A stretch of 17,293 nt of DNA from JBFFSQ01 sp041572275. GTDB lineage: Bacteria; Pseudomonadota; Gammaproteobacteria; SZUA-229. The translations under genes were made by a program, and so were the position numbers. The stretch lies in NCBI GenBank assembly GCA_041572275.1, contig JBFFSQ010000045.1, positions 1-17,293 of the forward strand. Reading direction: 5' to 3'. Of this stretch, positions 1 to 8,332 are shown one piece after another; position 1 is the stretch's first letter; each line of letters opens with the position of its first letter. The notes below the pieces were generated by a model that saw only the letters and a program-made list of their open reading frames with translations, did not search any database and was not told the origin of the DNA.

Positions 1-2376
1 ATGAGAATTTCTGAAAAATGGTTACGTGAATGGGTGAACCCATCAATCGAGACTCAGGCGCTGGCAGACCAGGTCACCATGGCTGGTCTGGAAGTCGATT
101 GCATCGAGCCTGCTGCCGGTGAGTTCAACAATGTGGTGGTGGCCCAGGTTAAGAGCATTGAAAAACACCCAGATGCAGACAAGCTGAATGTGTGCCAGGT
201 TGATGTTGGAAGTGGCGAGCTGTTACAGATCGTTTGTGGTGCTGCCAATGTACGCGAAGGCCTTCATGTGGCCTGTGCCATGATTGGAGCTGTACTGCCC
301 GGCAACTTCAAGATTAAAAAATCTAAACTCCGTGGAGTCGAGTCTTACGGCATGCTGTGCTCCGAGAAAGAGCTGGGCATGGCACAATCGGCCGAAGGTC
401 TGATGGAGCTGCCAGAAGATGCACCTCTGGGCACAGATATCCGTGACTATCTGGAGCTGGATGATCAGATTATCGAGGTGGATTTAACGCCAAACCGTAG
501 CGATTGCTTGAGCATGGCCGGTGTCGCCCGTGAAGTAGGCACTCTGAACCAATGTGACCTGACACCGATTGAGATCAATCCGGTTGCTGCTGAAATCGAC
601 GATACCTTCTCGGTGACAGTTTCTGCACCAGAGGCTTGCCCACGTTATCTTGGTCGTGTCATTCGCAATGCTAATGTGAAGGCGCAAACACCAATCTGGA
701 TGGTGGAAAAACTGCGTCGTGCCGGTATTCGTAGTCTGGGACCCGCGGTGGATATCACCAACTATGTCATGCTGGAGCTGGGACAGCCGATGCATGCATT
801 TGATCTGGATACGCTCAATGGCAGCATCCAGGTGCGTATGGCCACAGCCGGAGAAAAAGTTACCCTGTTAGATGGTAAAGAAATCGCAGCTACCGACAAT
901 ACCCTGCTTATTGCCGATGAGAAACAACCGCTGGCACTGGCCGGTATCATGGGGGGTGAGCACTCGGGTGTGAATGATGATACAAAACATCTGTTCCTGG
1001 AATGTGCTTATTTTACGCCCACGGCAATTGCCGGTCGTGCCCGTGAATTTGGCCTGCATACTGATTCATCTCATCGCTTTGAACGTGGTGTCGATTCTGA
1101 GCTGCAAGCAAATGCGATGGAACGAGCGACCCAGTTATTAATCGATATCTGTGGCGGTCAGCCAGGCCCTGTACAGGAAACGGCCTCTGCGGCTGATTTG
1201 CCCATGCCAAGCCCAATTAACCTGCGTGCCAATCGTATTAGCCGCATGTTGGGTATCAAGTTTGATGCAAAAGAAGTCGAAGATATCCTCACCCGTCTTG
1301 GTATGACAGTGGAAACACAGGCAGATGGCTGGCTGGTCACTCCTCCTTCTTTTCGTGTGGATATCGGCATTGAAGCAGATCTGATTGAAGAGCTGATCCG
1401 CATCCATGGCTATAACAACATTCCACGTACGATGCCTCGCTATCAGCCAGATATGAAACCTTTGACTGAGTCACGCCTTGATATGCTGCAGGTACGCGAT
1501 GTACTGGTTAATCGTGGCTATTATGAGGCGATTACCTACAGTTTCGTCGATCCACAGTGGCAAGCGGCAATTGATGCGGATATCCAACCCGTAGCGCTGG
1601 CTAATCCTTTATCGACTGAACTGTCGGTGATGCGTACCAGCCTTTGGCCAGGCCTGTTGAAAGCAGCTGCGCATAATATCAATCGTCAGCAGCCCCGTAT
1701 TCGACTGTTTGAAACCGGCCTGACCTTTATCAAGGAACAGAATCAACTGGTACAGCAACCTAAGCTGGCTGGTGTTATTTGTGGTGCTATTTCATCGGAA
1801 CAGTGGGGCGAGGCTAGTCGTAAAGTCGATTTCTTTGATCTGAAAGCCGATGTTGAGGCGATTTTAAGTCTGGGTGGTCTGGATACGGTGGAATTCGTTA
1901 AAGCTGAGCATGCTGCGCTGCATCCCGGTCAAACGGCGAAAATTGTGAAAAATGGCCGTGAAATTGGCTGGATTGGTGCTTTACACCCTCAAACACAGAA
2001 AACACTGGATATTGATCCACCAGTGTATGTTTTTGAAATGGAGCAGCAGGCCGTACTGGATGCTGATGTACCGGTATTTGCACCCTTATCCAAGTTCCCC
2101 GAGGTGCGCCGTGATATTGCTGTGCTGATAAAAGAGGAAATTGGCGTTCAGGACCTGTTTAAATCAATAAAATCAGCTTCTTCTGAAGTTTTACAGGAAA
2201 TTTTGTTATTTGACGTCTATACTGGTGATGGAATAGATAATGGTCTAAAAAGTGTCGCTTTAGGCTTGATTTTACAGGGATTTTCCCGCACTCTTACAGA
2301 CGAAGATGTGGATTTAGAAATACAAAATATAGTCACCGCGCTAACTAAAGAATTCGGTGCTACACTACGGGAGTAG
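1..2376 (+). CDS. pheT: phenylalanine--tRNA ligase, beta subunit
   Basis: Beta subunit of the cytoplasmic alpha2-beta2 phenylalanyl-tRNA synthetase, which charges tRNA-Phe with phenylalanine using ATP. The 791 residues match the usual bacterial length (E. coli 795), and the ATG at base 1 gives the expected N-terminus, so the gene is complete. Visible order: an EMAP/OB-type tRNA-binding domain (about 40-148), the B3/B4 editing region in the middle, a B5 domain (about 404-475) with acidic residues D454, D460, E463 and E464 at positions known as metal ligands in the family, and a C-terminal ferredoxin-fold anticodon-binding domain (about 697-791). The alpha subunit gene pheS would be expected just upstream, outside the window. 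The stop codon is 2 nt before ihfA, and the ihfA ribosome site lies inside the pheT end, so the two are co-transcribed and probably translationally coupled. Confidence 0.98.
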   Translation: MRISEKWLREWVNPSIETQALADQVTMAGLEVDCIEPAAGEFNNVVVAQVKSIEKHPDADKLNVCQVDVGSGELLQIVCGAANVREGLHVACAMIGAVLPGNFKIKKSKLRGVESYGMLCSEKELGMAQSAEGLMELPEDAPLGTDIRDYLELDDQIIEVDLTPNRSDCLSMAGVAREVGTLNQCDLTPIEINPVAAEIDDTFSVTVSAPEACPRYLGRVIRNANVKAQTPIWMVEKLRRAGIRSLGPAVDITNYVMLELGQPMHAFDLDTLNGSIQVRMATAGEKVTLLDGKEIAATDNTLLIADEKQPLALAGIMGGEHSGVNDDTKHLFLECAYFTPTAIAGRAREFGLHTDSSHRFERGVDSELQANAMERATQLLIDICGGQPGPVQETASAADLPMPSPINLRANRISRMLGIKFDAKEVEDILTRLGMTVETQADGWLVTPPSFRVDIGIEADLIEELIRIHGYNNIPRTMPRYQPDMKPLTESRLDMLQVRDVLVNRGYYEAITYSFVDPQWQAAIDADIQPVALANPLSTELSVMRTSLWPGLLKAAAHNINRQQPRIRLFETGLTFIKEQNQLVQQPKLAGVICGAISSEQWGEASRKVDFFDLKADVEAILSLGGLDTVEFVKAEHAALHPGQTAKIVKNGREIGWIGALHPQTQKTLDIDPPVYVFEMEQQAVLDADVPVFAPLSKFPEVRRDIAVLIKEEIGVQDLFKSIKSASSEVLQEILLFDVYTGDGIDNGLKSVALGLILQGFSRTLTDEDVDLEIQNIVTALTKEFGATLRE

Positions 2377-2378
2377 AA

Positions 2379-2681
2379 ATGGCATTAACCAAAGCGGACA
2401 TGGCGGAATGCTTGTTCGAGGAACTGGGTTTAAATAAGCGAGAAGCCAAGGAACTGGTTGAGCTGTTTTTCGAAGAAGTACGAGAAGCCCTTGAAAGCGA
2501 GAATAACGTCAAGTTATCCGGTTTCGGCAATTTTACACTGAGAGATAAAACGCAGCGCCCCGGACGCAACCCTAAAACAGGGGAAGAAATTCCAATTTGC
2601 GCTCGTCGGGTAGTGACTTTTCGTCCTGGACAAAAATTAAAACAACGGGTTGAAGCATATGCTGGAAGCCAGCAACAATAA
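2379..2681 (+). CDS. ihfA: integration host factor, alpha subunit
   Basis: Alpha subunit of IHF, the nucleoid heterodimer that bends DNA sharply at specific sites and assists replication, recombination and sigma-54 promoters. The 100 residues match the family (E. coli 99). The N-terminal helical dimerisation part (about 1-45) is followed by the GFGNF turn (48-52) and the DNA-clasping beta-ribbon arm (about 58-75). The arm contains R63-N64-P65; the proline at this position intercalates into DNA in known IHF structures. A GGAG at 2369-2372 sits 6 nt before the ATG, within the pheT end. A pheT-ihfA order is typical of gammaproteobacteria and supports alpha rather than HU or the beta subunit. Confidence 0.97.
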   Translation: MALTKADMAECLFEELGLNKREAKELVELFFEEVREALESENNVKLSGFGNFTLRDKTQRPGRNPKTGEEIPICARRVVTFRPGQKLKQRVEAYAGSQQQ

Positions 2682-3015
2682 CGAATTACCGGTAATACCA
2701 AGTAAACGTTACTTTACCATTGGTGAAGTGAGTGAGTTATGTGGCGTTAAACCCCATGTACTGCGTTATTGGGAGCAGGAATTTAACCAGTTGAAGCCTG
2801 TTAAACGTCGGGGTAACCGTCGTTATTATCAGCGTCATGACGTGATTCTGATCCGTCAGATCCGTAGTTTGTTGTATGATCAGGGCTTCACCATCGGTGG
2901 TGCGCGTCAGCAGCTGACCGGTGAACAGGCTAAAGACGATACTAATCAGAGCCAACAGATTATTCACCAGCTTCGAGTCGAACTGGAAGAAATCCTCCAT
3001 ACCCTCAAAAAGTGA
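2659..3015 (+). CDS. MerR-family transcriptional regulator (short, effector-less type)
   Basis: Small DNA-binding regulator of the MerR superfamily, found after ihfA in many gammaproteobacteria; its targets are not known to me. A winged-helix domain starts near residue 17 with a YFTIGEV segment, and carries the typical LRYWE (35-39) and GNRRYY (52-57) motifs. The remaining tail (about 92-118) is Gln/Glu/Leu-rich and probably a dimerising helix. There is no effector domain and no cysteine pair for metal binding. The frame is open further upstream with a TTG at 2650, but the ATG at 2659 is preferred because related proteins begin with a similar MLE peptide. Its start lies inside ihfA (23-nt overlap), implying translational coupling and shared transcription with pheT-ihfA. 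Confidence 0.88.
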   Translation: MLEASNNNELPVIPSKRYFTIGEVSELCGVKPHVLRYWEQEFNQLKPVKRRGNRRYYQRHDVILIRQIRSLLYDQGFTIGGARQQLTGEQAKDDTNQSQQIIHQLRVELEEILHTLKK

Positions 3016-3115
3016 CACTCGTTGAGTGATAGCTGTGTCACTGGCATTCGAGATTCAGCATTTCCAATGGGTTGTATAGCTGGTTGATAATTAGTTGTTT
3101 TAAATAATTTTCTCC

Positions 3116-3144
3116 TTTAACCAGAACCTAACACAGTGTAAAAT
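3116..3144 (+). promoter_or_regulatory. candidate sigma-70 promoter for tRNA-Pro
   Basis: A TAAAAT hexamer at 3139-3144 (5/6 to the -10 consensus) lies 17 bp after TTTAAC at 3116-3121, a weak -35. It places a start near 3151, a few bases before the mature tRNA. Only 141 nt separate the MerR-like gene from the tRNA, and I see no convincing intrinsic terminator there: an 8-bp inverted repeat (3011-3018 with 3035-3042) lacks a T-run. Read-through from the operon is therefore also possible. Confidence 0.4.
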
Positions 3145-3156
3145 CCTCAGCCTCTT

Positions 3157-3233
3157 CGGGACGTAGCGCAGCCTGGTAGCGCACTTGACTGGGGGTCAAG
3201 TGGTCGGAGGTTCGAATCCTCTCGTCCCGACCA
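3157..3233 (+). tRNA. tRNA-Pro (anticodon GGG)
   Basis: A complete 77-nt cloverleaf. The acceptor stem pairs 3157-3163 with 3223-3229, followed by discriminator A3230 and an encoded CCA at 3231-3233. The anticodon stem is 3184-3188 with 3196-3200, and the seven-base loop at 3189-3195 carries GGG at 3191-3193, reading CCC and CCU proline codons. The T arm (GGAGGTTCGAATCCTC) and the D-arm sequence closely resemble known gammaproteobacterial tRNA-Pro genes. It stands alone, with no other tRNA next to it. Confidence 0.97.
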
Positions 3234-3283
3234 ATCAAATAAAAAAGGCCCCTACTTTAGGGGCCTTTTTTATTTGATTGGTC
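3229..3283. terminator. 26-bp perfect hairpin terminator after tRNA-Pro
   Basis: The arms 3229-3254 and 3258-3283 are exact reverse complements around a 3-base CTT loop. The core is a GGCCCCTA/TAGGGGCC stem with A6 before it and T6 after it, which is a classical intrinsic terminator working in both directions. The pairing continues well past the A/T tracts into the last bases of the tRNA (G3229, A3230 and the CCA), which is longer than a terminator needs. It most likely ends the tRNA transcript. Confidence 0.9.
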
Positions 3284-3546
3284 AGCATAGCTGAGAATAA
3301 TTGTTAGCATTATGTCTTTTATGGCATATGGTGATTCACATCAGGCCAGGTACCATTTTGAGCGCTCTGCTGTTTAGAGAGGTTCGAAGTGCGAAATACA
3401 TAACTGAACTTCGTTAATCCTGTCCTATCGTTCAATTTCATTTGCCCTGCAAGTCAGCACATATCGCTGAATTCCCCATGACTTGTTGTTTTGTTTTAGG
3501 GTGACTCTGTTGTATCTTTCCCCCATAACTATCGACAGGATACCCA

Positions 3547-6150
3547 ATGGCCAAACACGCAACACCCAAAACGATTCGTCTAGAAGATTACACGCCGCCC
3601 CGATACTGGGTCGATAACGTCAATTTACGATTTGAACTGGGAGAAGATGAGACCCGAGTGGTGTCCGAATTGGCGCTGAGACGTAATGACTCGATGGCAG
3701 GTCCAAATGAACTGGAGCTGTTGGGTGAACAGTTGCGTTTGGGTCAGCTTCACGTTGATGGACATGAGCTGGCGGATACCGACTATGTAATTGATGCCGA
3801 ACGCTTGCTGATTCGAGATGTACCCGCACAATTTACCCTGCGGGTAGAAACCTTTATTCGGCCACAGGACAATACCTCACTGGAAGGGCTCTATCAATCC
3901 AGTGGTAATTTCTGTACCCAGTGTGAAGCCGAAGGTTTTCGTAAGATCACCTATTATCTGGATCGTCCAGATGTGATGGCCAGATTTACTACCACCATTG
4001 TTGCAGATAAATCCCGCTATCCGGTGTTGTTATCGAATGGTAATCCTACTGCTGAAGGTGAATTGGATAATGGCCAGCATTGGGTAACCTGGGAAGACCC
4101 GTTTAAAAAGCCCAGTTATCTGTTTGCACTGGTAGCGGGGCAGCTGGAGTGCATTAGCGATCATTTCACAACGTGTTCCGGGCGAGATGTGGAGCTGCGG
4201 ATCTATGTGGAAAAGCATAATGTCGACAAATGTGAGCACGCTATGCGTTCGCTGAAAAATGCCATGACCTGGGATGAGCAGGTATACGGCCGTGAATATG
4301 ACCTGGATATTTATATGATCGTGGCGGTCGATGACTTCAATATGGGGGCGATGGAGAACAAGGGACTGAATGTATTCAATTCCAAGTTTGTACTGGCGAA
4401 ACCGGAAACTGCCACAGATGTGGATTATGTCAACATTGAAGGCGTCATTGGTCATGAATATTTTCATAACTGGAGTGGTAACCGGGTAACCTGCCGTGAC
4501 TGGTTTCAGCTGACATTAAAAGAAGGTTTAACCGTATTCCGTGACCAGCAGTTTACCGCTGATATGACCTCAGCCACCGTCAAACGTATTGATGACGTCA
4601 ATGTCCTGCGCACCCGGCAGTTTGTCGAAGATGCCGGGCCTATGTCACATCCCATCCAGCCAGATTCCTATGTCGAAATTAATAACTTCTATACAGTGAC
4701 TGTCTATAACAAGGGTGCAGAAATTATTCGCATGATTCATACCTTGCTCGGTCCAAGTGGCTATCGCAAAGGCATGGATTTGTACTTTGAACGCCATGAT
4801 GGTGAGGCTGCCACCACAGAAGATTTCCTTCGCGCGATGGAGGATGCAACGGGTAAGGATTTAGCGCAATTTCGCTACTGGTATCATCAGGCCGGTACAC
4901 CGAGTCTGGAGGTCAAAGGTGACTATGATGCCGCGGCCCAGATTTATCGTATGCACGTGCGCCAATTATTTCAGCTAGGTCAGAAGCCATTTCATATTCC
5001 TCTGGCGGTGAGCCTGATCGATGAGAGTGGCCATGATATTGACGGTACTGAGCAAGTACTGGATATTACCCAGACTGAGCAGGTATTTGAGTTCAGGCAG
5101 ATTGGCTCAGAACCCATACCCTCTGTGTTACGTAACTTCTCAGCACCCGTTAAACTCAGTCTGGATTTAACAGATCAGCAACTGGCCTTTTTGATGGCGC
5201 ATGACAGTGATGAGTTCAATCGCTGGAATTCTGCACAGCAACTGGCGGTCAACATTATTCTGCGATTGATGGCAGATTTGAATCGCGGGATCGAACTACG
5301 TATGGATGATGCCTTTGTAGAATCCTGTCGTCAGGTGCTGCTTAATTCCCAGCTGGATAAGGCCCTGGCCGCTCGTGTATTAACTCTGCCCAGTGAGGAC
5401 TACCTGGCTGAATTAATGGACGTTGTGGATGTTGACGCGATTCACCATGTACGCGAATTTTGCCGCCTGCAACTGGCTCAGCAGTTACAGGATGAGCTGA
5501 TGACTGTGTATCAGGCGAATCAGTCAAACGAGTATGAGGTGACAGCGGAGGCCATGGGGCAGCGGAGTCTGAAGAATGTGTGTCTGGCCTATCTGATGAC
5601 ACTCAATACTCAGGTCATGCGTGATCTTGCCATGTCACAGTATCAGAATGCACAGAATATGACGGATCAGATATCGGCGCTGCGGGCGCTGACCCATACC
5701 GAATGTGCCGAACGTGGCGAGGTGCTGGCATCTTTCTATGAGCAGTGGAAAGATGATGCCCTGGTGATCGATAAATGGTTTATCGCACAGGCCACGGCAG
5801 CACTTGCGGATACGCCGTCGCGTATCCGACAGTTATTGGAGCATGAGGCCTTTGATATTCGAGTGCCGAACAGGGTGCGGGCACTGATTGGGGCATTTAG
5901 TCAGTCTAATCCATTGTGTTTTCATGATGCCTCCGGTGATGGTTATCGTATTCTGGCGGATATAGTGATGCAGTTGAACGCGCTAAATCCCCAGATTGCC
6001 GCTCGCCTGTCATTGCCATTGATTCAATGGAGGCGCTACGATGCATCGAGGCAGATTCTCATGAAACAGCAATTAAAACGCCTGTCAGAATTGCCGGATC
6101 TGGCTAAAGATGTATATGAGATTGTGAGCCGTGGTCTGGATGAGAATTAG
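3547..6150 (+). CDS. pepN: aminopeptidase N (M1 zinc metallopeptidase)
   Basis: Broad-specificity cytoplasmic aminopeptidase that removes N-terminal residues from peptides in late protein turnover. The 867 residues match E. coli PepN (870). Substrate-anchoring GAMEN is at 267-271. The zinc site HEYFHNW starts at H303, giving ligands H303 and H307 with catalytic base E304, and the third ligand E326 lies in the following KEGLTVF segment. A catalytic tyrosine is expected at Y387 in the VYNKG segment. The order is the standard one: N-terminal beta domain, thermolysin-like catalytic domain, small beta domain, and a C-terminal helical domain from about 545. AGGA at 3537-3540 precedes the ATG by 6 nt. 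Flanking gaps of over 260 nt suggest a single-gene unit. The 263 nt before it (3284-3546) hold no gene and no promoter I can defend. Confidence 0.98.
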   Translation: MAKHATPKTIRLEDYTPPRYWVDNVNLRFELGEDETRVVSELALRRNDSMAGPNELELLGEQLRLGQLHVDGHELADTDYVIDAERLLIRDVPAQFTLRVETFIRPQDNTSLEGLYQSSGNFCTQCEAEGFRKITYYLDRPDVMARFTTTIVADKSRYPVLLSNGNPTAEGELDNGQHWVTWEDPFKKPSYLFALVAGQLECISDHFTTCSGRDVELRIYVEKHNVDKCEHAMRSLKNAMTWDEQVYGREYDLDIYMIVAVDDFNMGAMENKGLNVFNSKFVLAKPETATDVDYVNIEGVIGHEYFHNWSGNRVTCRDWFQLTLKEGLTVFRDQQFTADMTSATVKRIDDVNVLRTRQFVEDAGPMSHPIQPDSYVEINNFYTVTVYNKGAEIIRMIHTLLGPSGYRKGMDLYFERHDGEAATTEDFLRAMEDATGKDLAQFRYWYHQAGTPSLEVKGDYDAAAQIYRMHVRQLFQLGQKPFHIPLAVSLIDESGHDIDGTEQVLDITQTEQVFEFRQIGSEPIPSVLRNFSAPVKLSLDLTDQQLAFLMAHDSDEFNRWNSAQQLAVNIILRLMADLNRGIELRMDDAFVESCRQVLLNSQLDKALAARVLTLPSEDYLAELMDVVDVDAIHHVREFCRLQLAQQLQDELMTVYQANQSNEYEVTAEAMGQRSLKNVCLAYLMTLNTQVMRDLAMSQYQNAQNMTDQISALRALTHTECAERGEVLASFYEQWKDDALVIDKWFIAQATAALADTPSRIRQLLEHEAFDIRVPNRVRALIGAFSQSNPLCFHDASGDGYRILADIVMQLNALNPQIAARLSLPLIQWRRYDASRQILMKQQLKRLSELPDLAKDVYEIVSRGLDEN

Positions 6151-6364
6151 TTTCTGGACCAGCGACGATGTGCGATGATTGAGTATCAATAATGTGATGG
6201 GATATAGCGGGTAATTTCATCACTGGCAAGGACGATATCAGCTTGCATTGAATTACTTAAGACAGAGACCTGTACCGGGCGAGATTATTCACTTGCGACA
6301 TGTTTGTTTTAAGGTGAATAAAGTCTGTGGGATCGATGCAAACTTTCTATTATCGGCTACACTT

Positions 6365-6393
6365 TTGGTAGCTGGTAGTTAAGCTGATGTAAT
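6365..6393 (+). promoter_or_regulatory. candidate extended -10 sigma-70 promoter of the GGDEF-EAL gene
   Basis: TTGGTA at 6365-6370 and TGTAAT at 6388-6393 are separated by exactly 17 bp, with a TG one base upstream of the -10 (extended -10 form). The predicted start near 6400 leaves a leader of about 20 nt before the ATG at 6419. The rest of the 268-nt gap after pepN (6151-6364) shows no gene or clear site. Confidence 0.5.
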
Positions 6394-6418
6394 TAATGGA
6401 ATTCATAATAATTCAAAT

Positions 6419-8152
6419 ATGGCATATTCAAGACAACTCAACTCATGGTTGTATTCAGATCAACCACAAACTCCAGTCATTCTAATTGCAGATGATGACC
6501 CATCCATTCGTTTATTACTGCGACATGCGATGGAAAAAGAGGGATTTAGTGTTGTTGAGGTTGTGAATGGTATCGAGGCTATTCAAGCCGTTGAAAAGCA
6601 TCAGCCGTCTCTTGTGTTAATGGATGCTGTTATGCCTGAAATGGATGGTTTTACTGCAACGTCAACACTGCTGGAAATCAATGAATACAGGGACCTGCCA
6701 GTACTCATTATTACTTCGCTGGATGATGACCAATCTGTGGCCCGCGCCTTTCAGTCAGGAGCAGTCGATTATATCTCCAAACCCGTGAACTGGTCGGTGC
6801 TCAAGCATCGGGTCAGGCGCATACTCCATGCTTCGGAAACCGATCGTCAAATCAGACACCTGGCCTACCATGATACCTTGACCGGCCTGCCAAACCGCTT
6901 GCTGTTTATGGATCGACTGGACCAGGCAATTACCCGTGCGATACGTTCCAGAAACCTGTTTGCCCTGATGTATATCGATATTGATCATTTTAAGGTGATC
7001 AATGAATCCATGGGTCATGATATCGGTGACGATCTGTTGTTGAAAATTACCGACCGATTACAAGATTGCATACGTCAATCCGATACGATCGGGCGACTGG
7101 GCGGAGATGAATTTGCCATTATTCTGGAAAATCTCCAGGTGCCCGAAGATGTGACACTGGTCGCAAGGCATGTACTCAGTGGACTGTCACAGTCAGTTAC
7201 CATTAGTGATCTTGATGTAAATATCAGTGCCAGTATCGGGATATCTGTTTATCCTGATGATGGTGTTACCCTGGGGCAATTGCTTAAACATGCGGATACC
7301 GCAATGTATAAGGCCAAGGAGCAGGGCCGCAATACCTTTCAGTTCTATACGCAGGAAATGAGTGAGCTGGCCATGCGCAGACTTGAACTGGAAAACAGCT
7401 TGCGTAATGCCATAGAGAAAAATGAACTTATGCTGTATTACCAGCCTAAGTACAATCTTGCTAGTAGCCGTTGCTGGGGTATGGAGGCATTGGTGAGATG
7501 GGATCATCCAGAAAAAGGCCTGATTTTACCTGATGAGTTTATTCCCCTGGCTGAGGAAACCGGTCTCATTGTACAACTGGATCAATGGGTGATTCGTAAT
7601 GCCTGTGAGCAGCTTAGCCGGTGGAAACAGCAGGGTTATGCTGCCAGTAATCTATCTATCAATGTTTCGGCCCGTCATTTCCAGGAACAGACCTTGACTC
7701 AGCTTGTTCAGCAAGTGCTGGAAGATACGGGATTGAATGCCACTGAAATTGAAATCGAACTGACTGAAAGCACACTGGTGAATAATCATGCTAATGCCAG
7801 AGCGGTTTTGAATAATCTGCATAACATGGGCTTACGCATTGCATTGGATGACTTTGGTACTGGCTATGCCTCAATGGCATATTTGAAAGACTTTCCGATT
7901 GATACGGTTAAAATTGATCGCAGTTTTGTCTGGGGTATACCTGAAGATAAAGAAAATATGGCGATCGTCAAAGCCATTGTGGGTCTGGCGGATTCTCTGG
8001 ATCTTGCCTTGATTGCCGAGGGCATAGAAACAAAAGAACAGGTCAGCTTTCTTAATAGCATAGGCTGTAGTCATGGACAGGGCTATTACTGGAGTAAACC
8101 TGTATCTGCCTTACATTTTGAGCAGGAGCTTTTAAAGTCTGGGGCCAGTTAA
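6419..8152 (+). CDS. response regulator with GGDEF and EAL domains (cyclic-di-GMP turnover)
   Basis: Probable bifunctional cyclic-di-GMP enzyme controlled by phosphorylation. Residues 20-135 are a receiver domain with acidic cluster D25-D27, phospho-acceptor D69, and K121. Residues 145-310 are a diguanylate cyclase domain with an intact GGDEF (228-232) and a preceding RxxD inhibitory site (R219, D222) at the standard 5-residue spacing. Residues 320-577 are an EAL phosphodiesterase domain with EAL (356-358), N415, E447, the DDFGTG motif (D477, D478), K498, the AEGIE motif (E534) and the QGY motif (Q554), so all expected catalytic groups are present. No transmembrane segment is seen, so it should be cytoplasmic. 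No histidine kinase lies beside it. The ATG lacks a good Shine-Dalgarno sequence, but the receiver fold begins near residue 20, leaving little room for a later start. Confidence 0.93.
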   Translation: MAYSRQLNSWLYSDQPQTPVILIADDDPSIRLLLRHAMEKEGFSVVEVVNGIEAIQAVEKHQPSLVLMDAVMPEMDGFTATSTLLEINEYRDLPVLIITSLDDDQSVARAFQSGAVDYISKPVNWSVLKHRVRRILHASETDRQIRHLAYHDTLTGLPNRLLFMDRLDQAITRAIRSRNLFALMYIDIDHFKVINESMGHDIGDDLLLKITDRLQDCIRQSDTIGRLGGDEFAIILENLQVPEDVTLVARHVLSGLSQSVTISDLDVNISASIGISVYPDDGVTLGQLLKHADTAMYKAKEQGRNTFQFYTQEMSELAMRRLELENSLRNAIEKNELMLYYQPKYNLASSRCWGMEALVRWDHPEKGLILPDEFIPLAEETGLIVQLDQWVIRNACEQLSRWKQQGYAASNLSINVSARHFQEQTLTQLVQQVLEDTGLNATEIEIELTESTLVNNHANARAVLNNLHNMGLRIALDDFGTGYASMAYLKDFPIDTVKIDRSFVWGIPEDKENMAIVKAIVGLADSLDLALIAEGIETKEQVSFLNSIGCSHGQGYYWSKPVSALHFEQELLKSGAS

Positions 8153-8158
8153 AAAGAC

Positions 8159-8190
8159 TATACCCGGCTCAGGGGAGAGAGCCGGATATA
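8159..8190. terminator. hairpin after the GGDEF-EAL gene, possible terminator
   Basis: A 7-bp GC-rich stem (8164-8170 with 8179-8185) has an 8-base loop and is extended by TATA/TATA pairing beyond one mismatch. It starts 7 nt after the stop codon. There is no T-run after it, so its terminator role rests on position and stem strength only. Confidence 0.45.
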
Positions 8191-8228
8191 GAATTGCTGA
8201 CATAAAATATCAAACAAGAGGAGTCACC

Positions 8229-8257
8229 TGATCATTTCAAATAATATGAAATGATCA
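8229..8257. repeat. 11-bp perfect inverted repeat
   Basis: Arms 8229-8239 (TGATCATTTCA) and 8247-8257 are exact reverse complements around a 7-base A/T loop. It lies between the end of the GGDEF-EAL gene and the converging epimerase remnant. It could be a bidirectional terminator stem or a protein-binding palindrome; no T-run follows. Confidence 0.6.
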
Positions 8258-8260
8258 TGA

Positions 8261-8292
8261 ACTGATTGGGAAGCGAGTAGTAACCAATCAGT
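8261..8292. repeat. 9-bp perfect inverted repeat
   Basis: Arms 8261-8269 (ACTGATTGG) and 8284-8292 are exact reverse complements around a 14-base loop. It begins 3 nt after the previous inverted repeat, giving two separate stems in a row. The 180-nt gap 8153-8332 holds no gene. Confidence 0.55.
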
Positions 8293-8332
8293 AAACAATA
8301 GACTGGACCTAGTTGAGAAAGTTCAGATATTT

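Noticed and set aside
484..795. Open frame on the minus strand inside pheT.
   Set aside because: Shadow of the pheT reading frame with no supporting signals.
3011..3042. An 8-bp inverted repeat at the end of the MerR-like gene as a terminator.
   Set aside because: The loop is 16 bases, an inner alternative stem competes, and no T-run follows.
3288..3312. A/T-rich stretch loosely resembling a Fur box upstream of pepN.
   Set aside because: Too few matches to the hexamer pattern and no promoter to control at that place.
4030..4467. Long open frame on the minus strand inside pepN (145 codons).
   Set aside because: It lies opposite catalytic-domain codons of a clearly real gene, has no ribosome site and no recognisable product.
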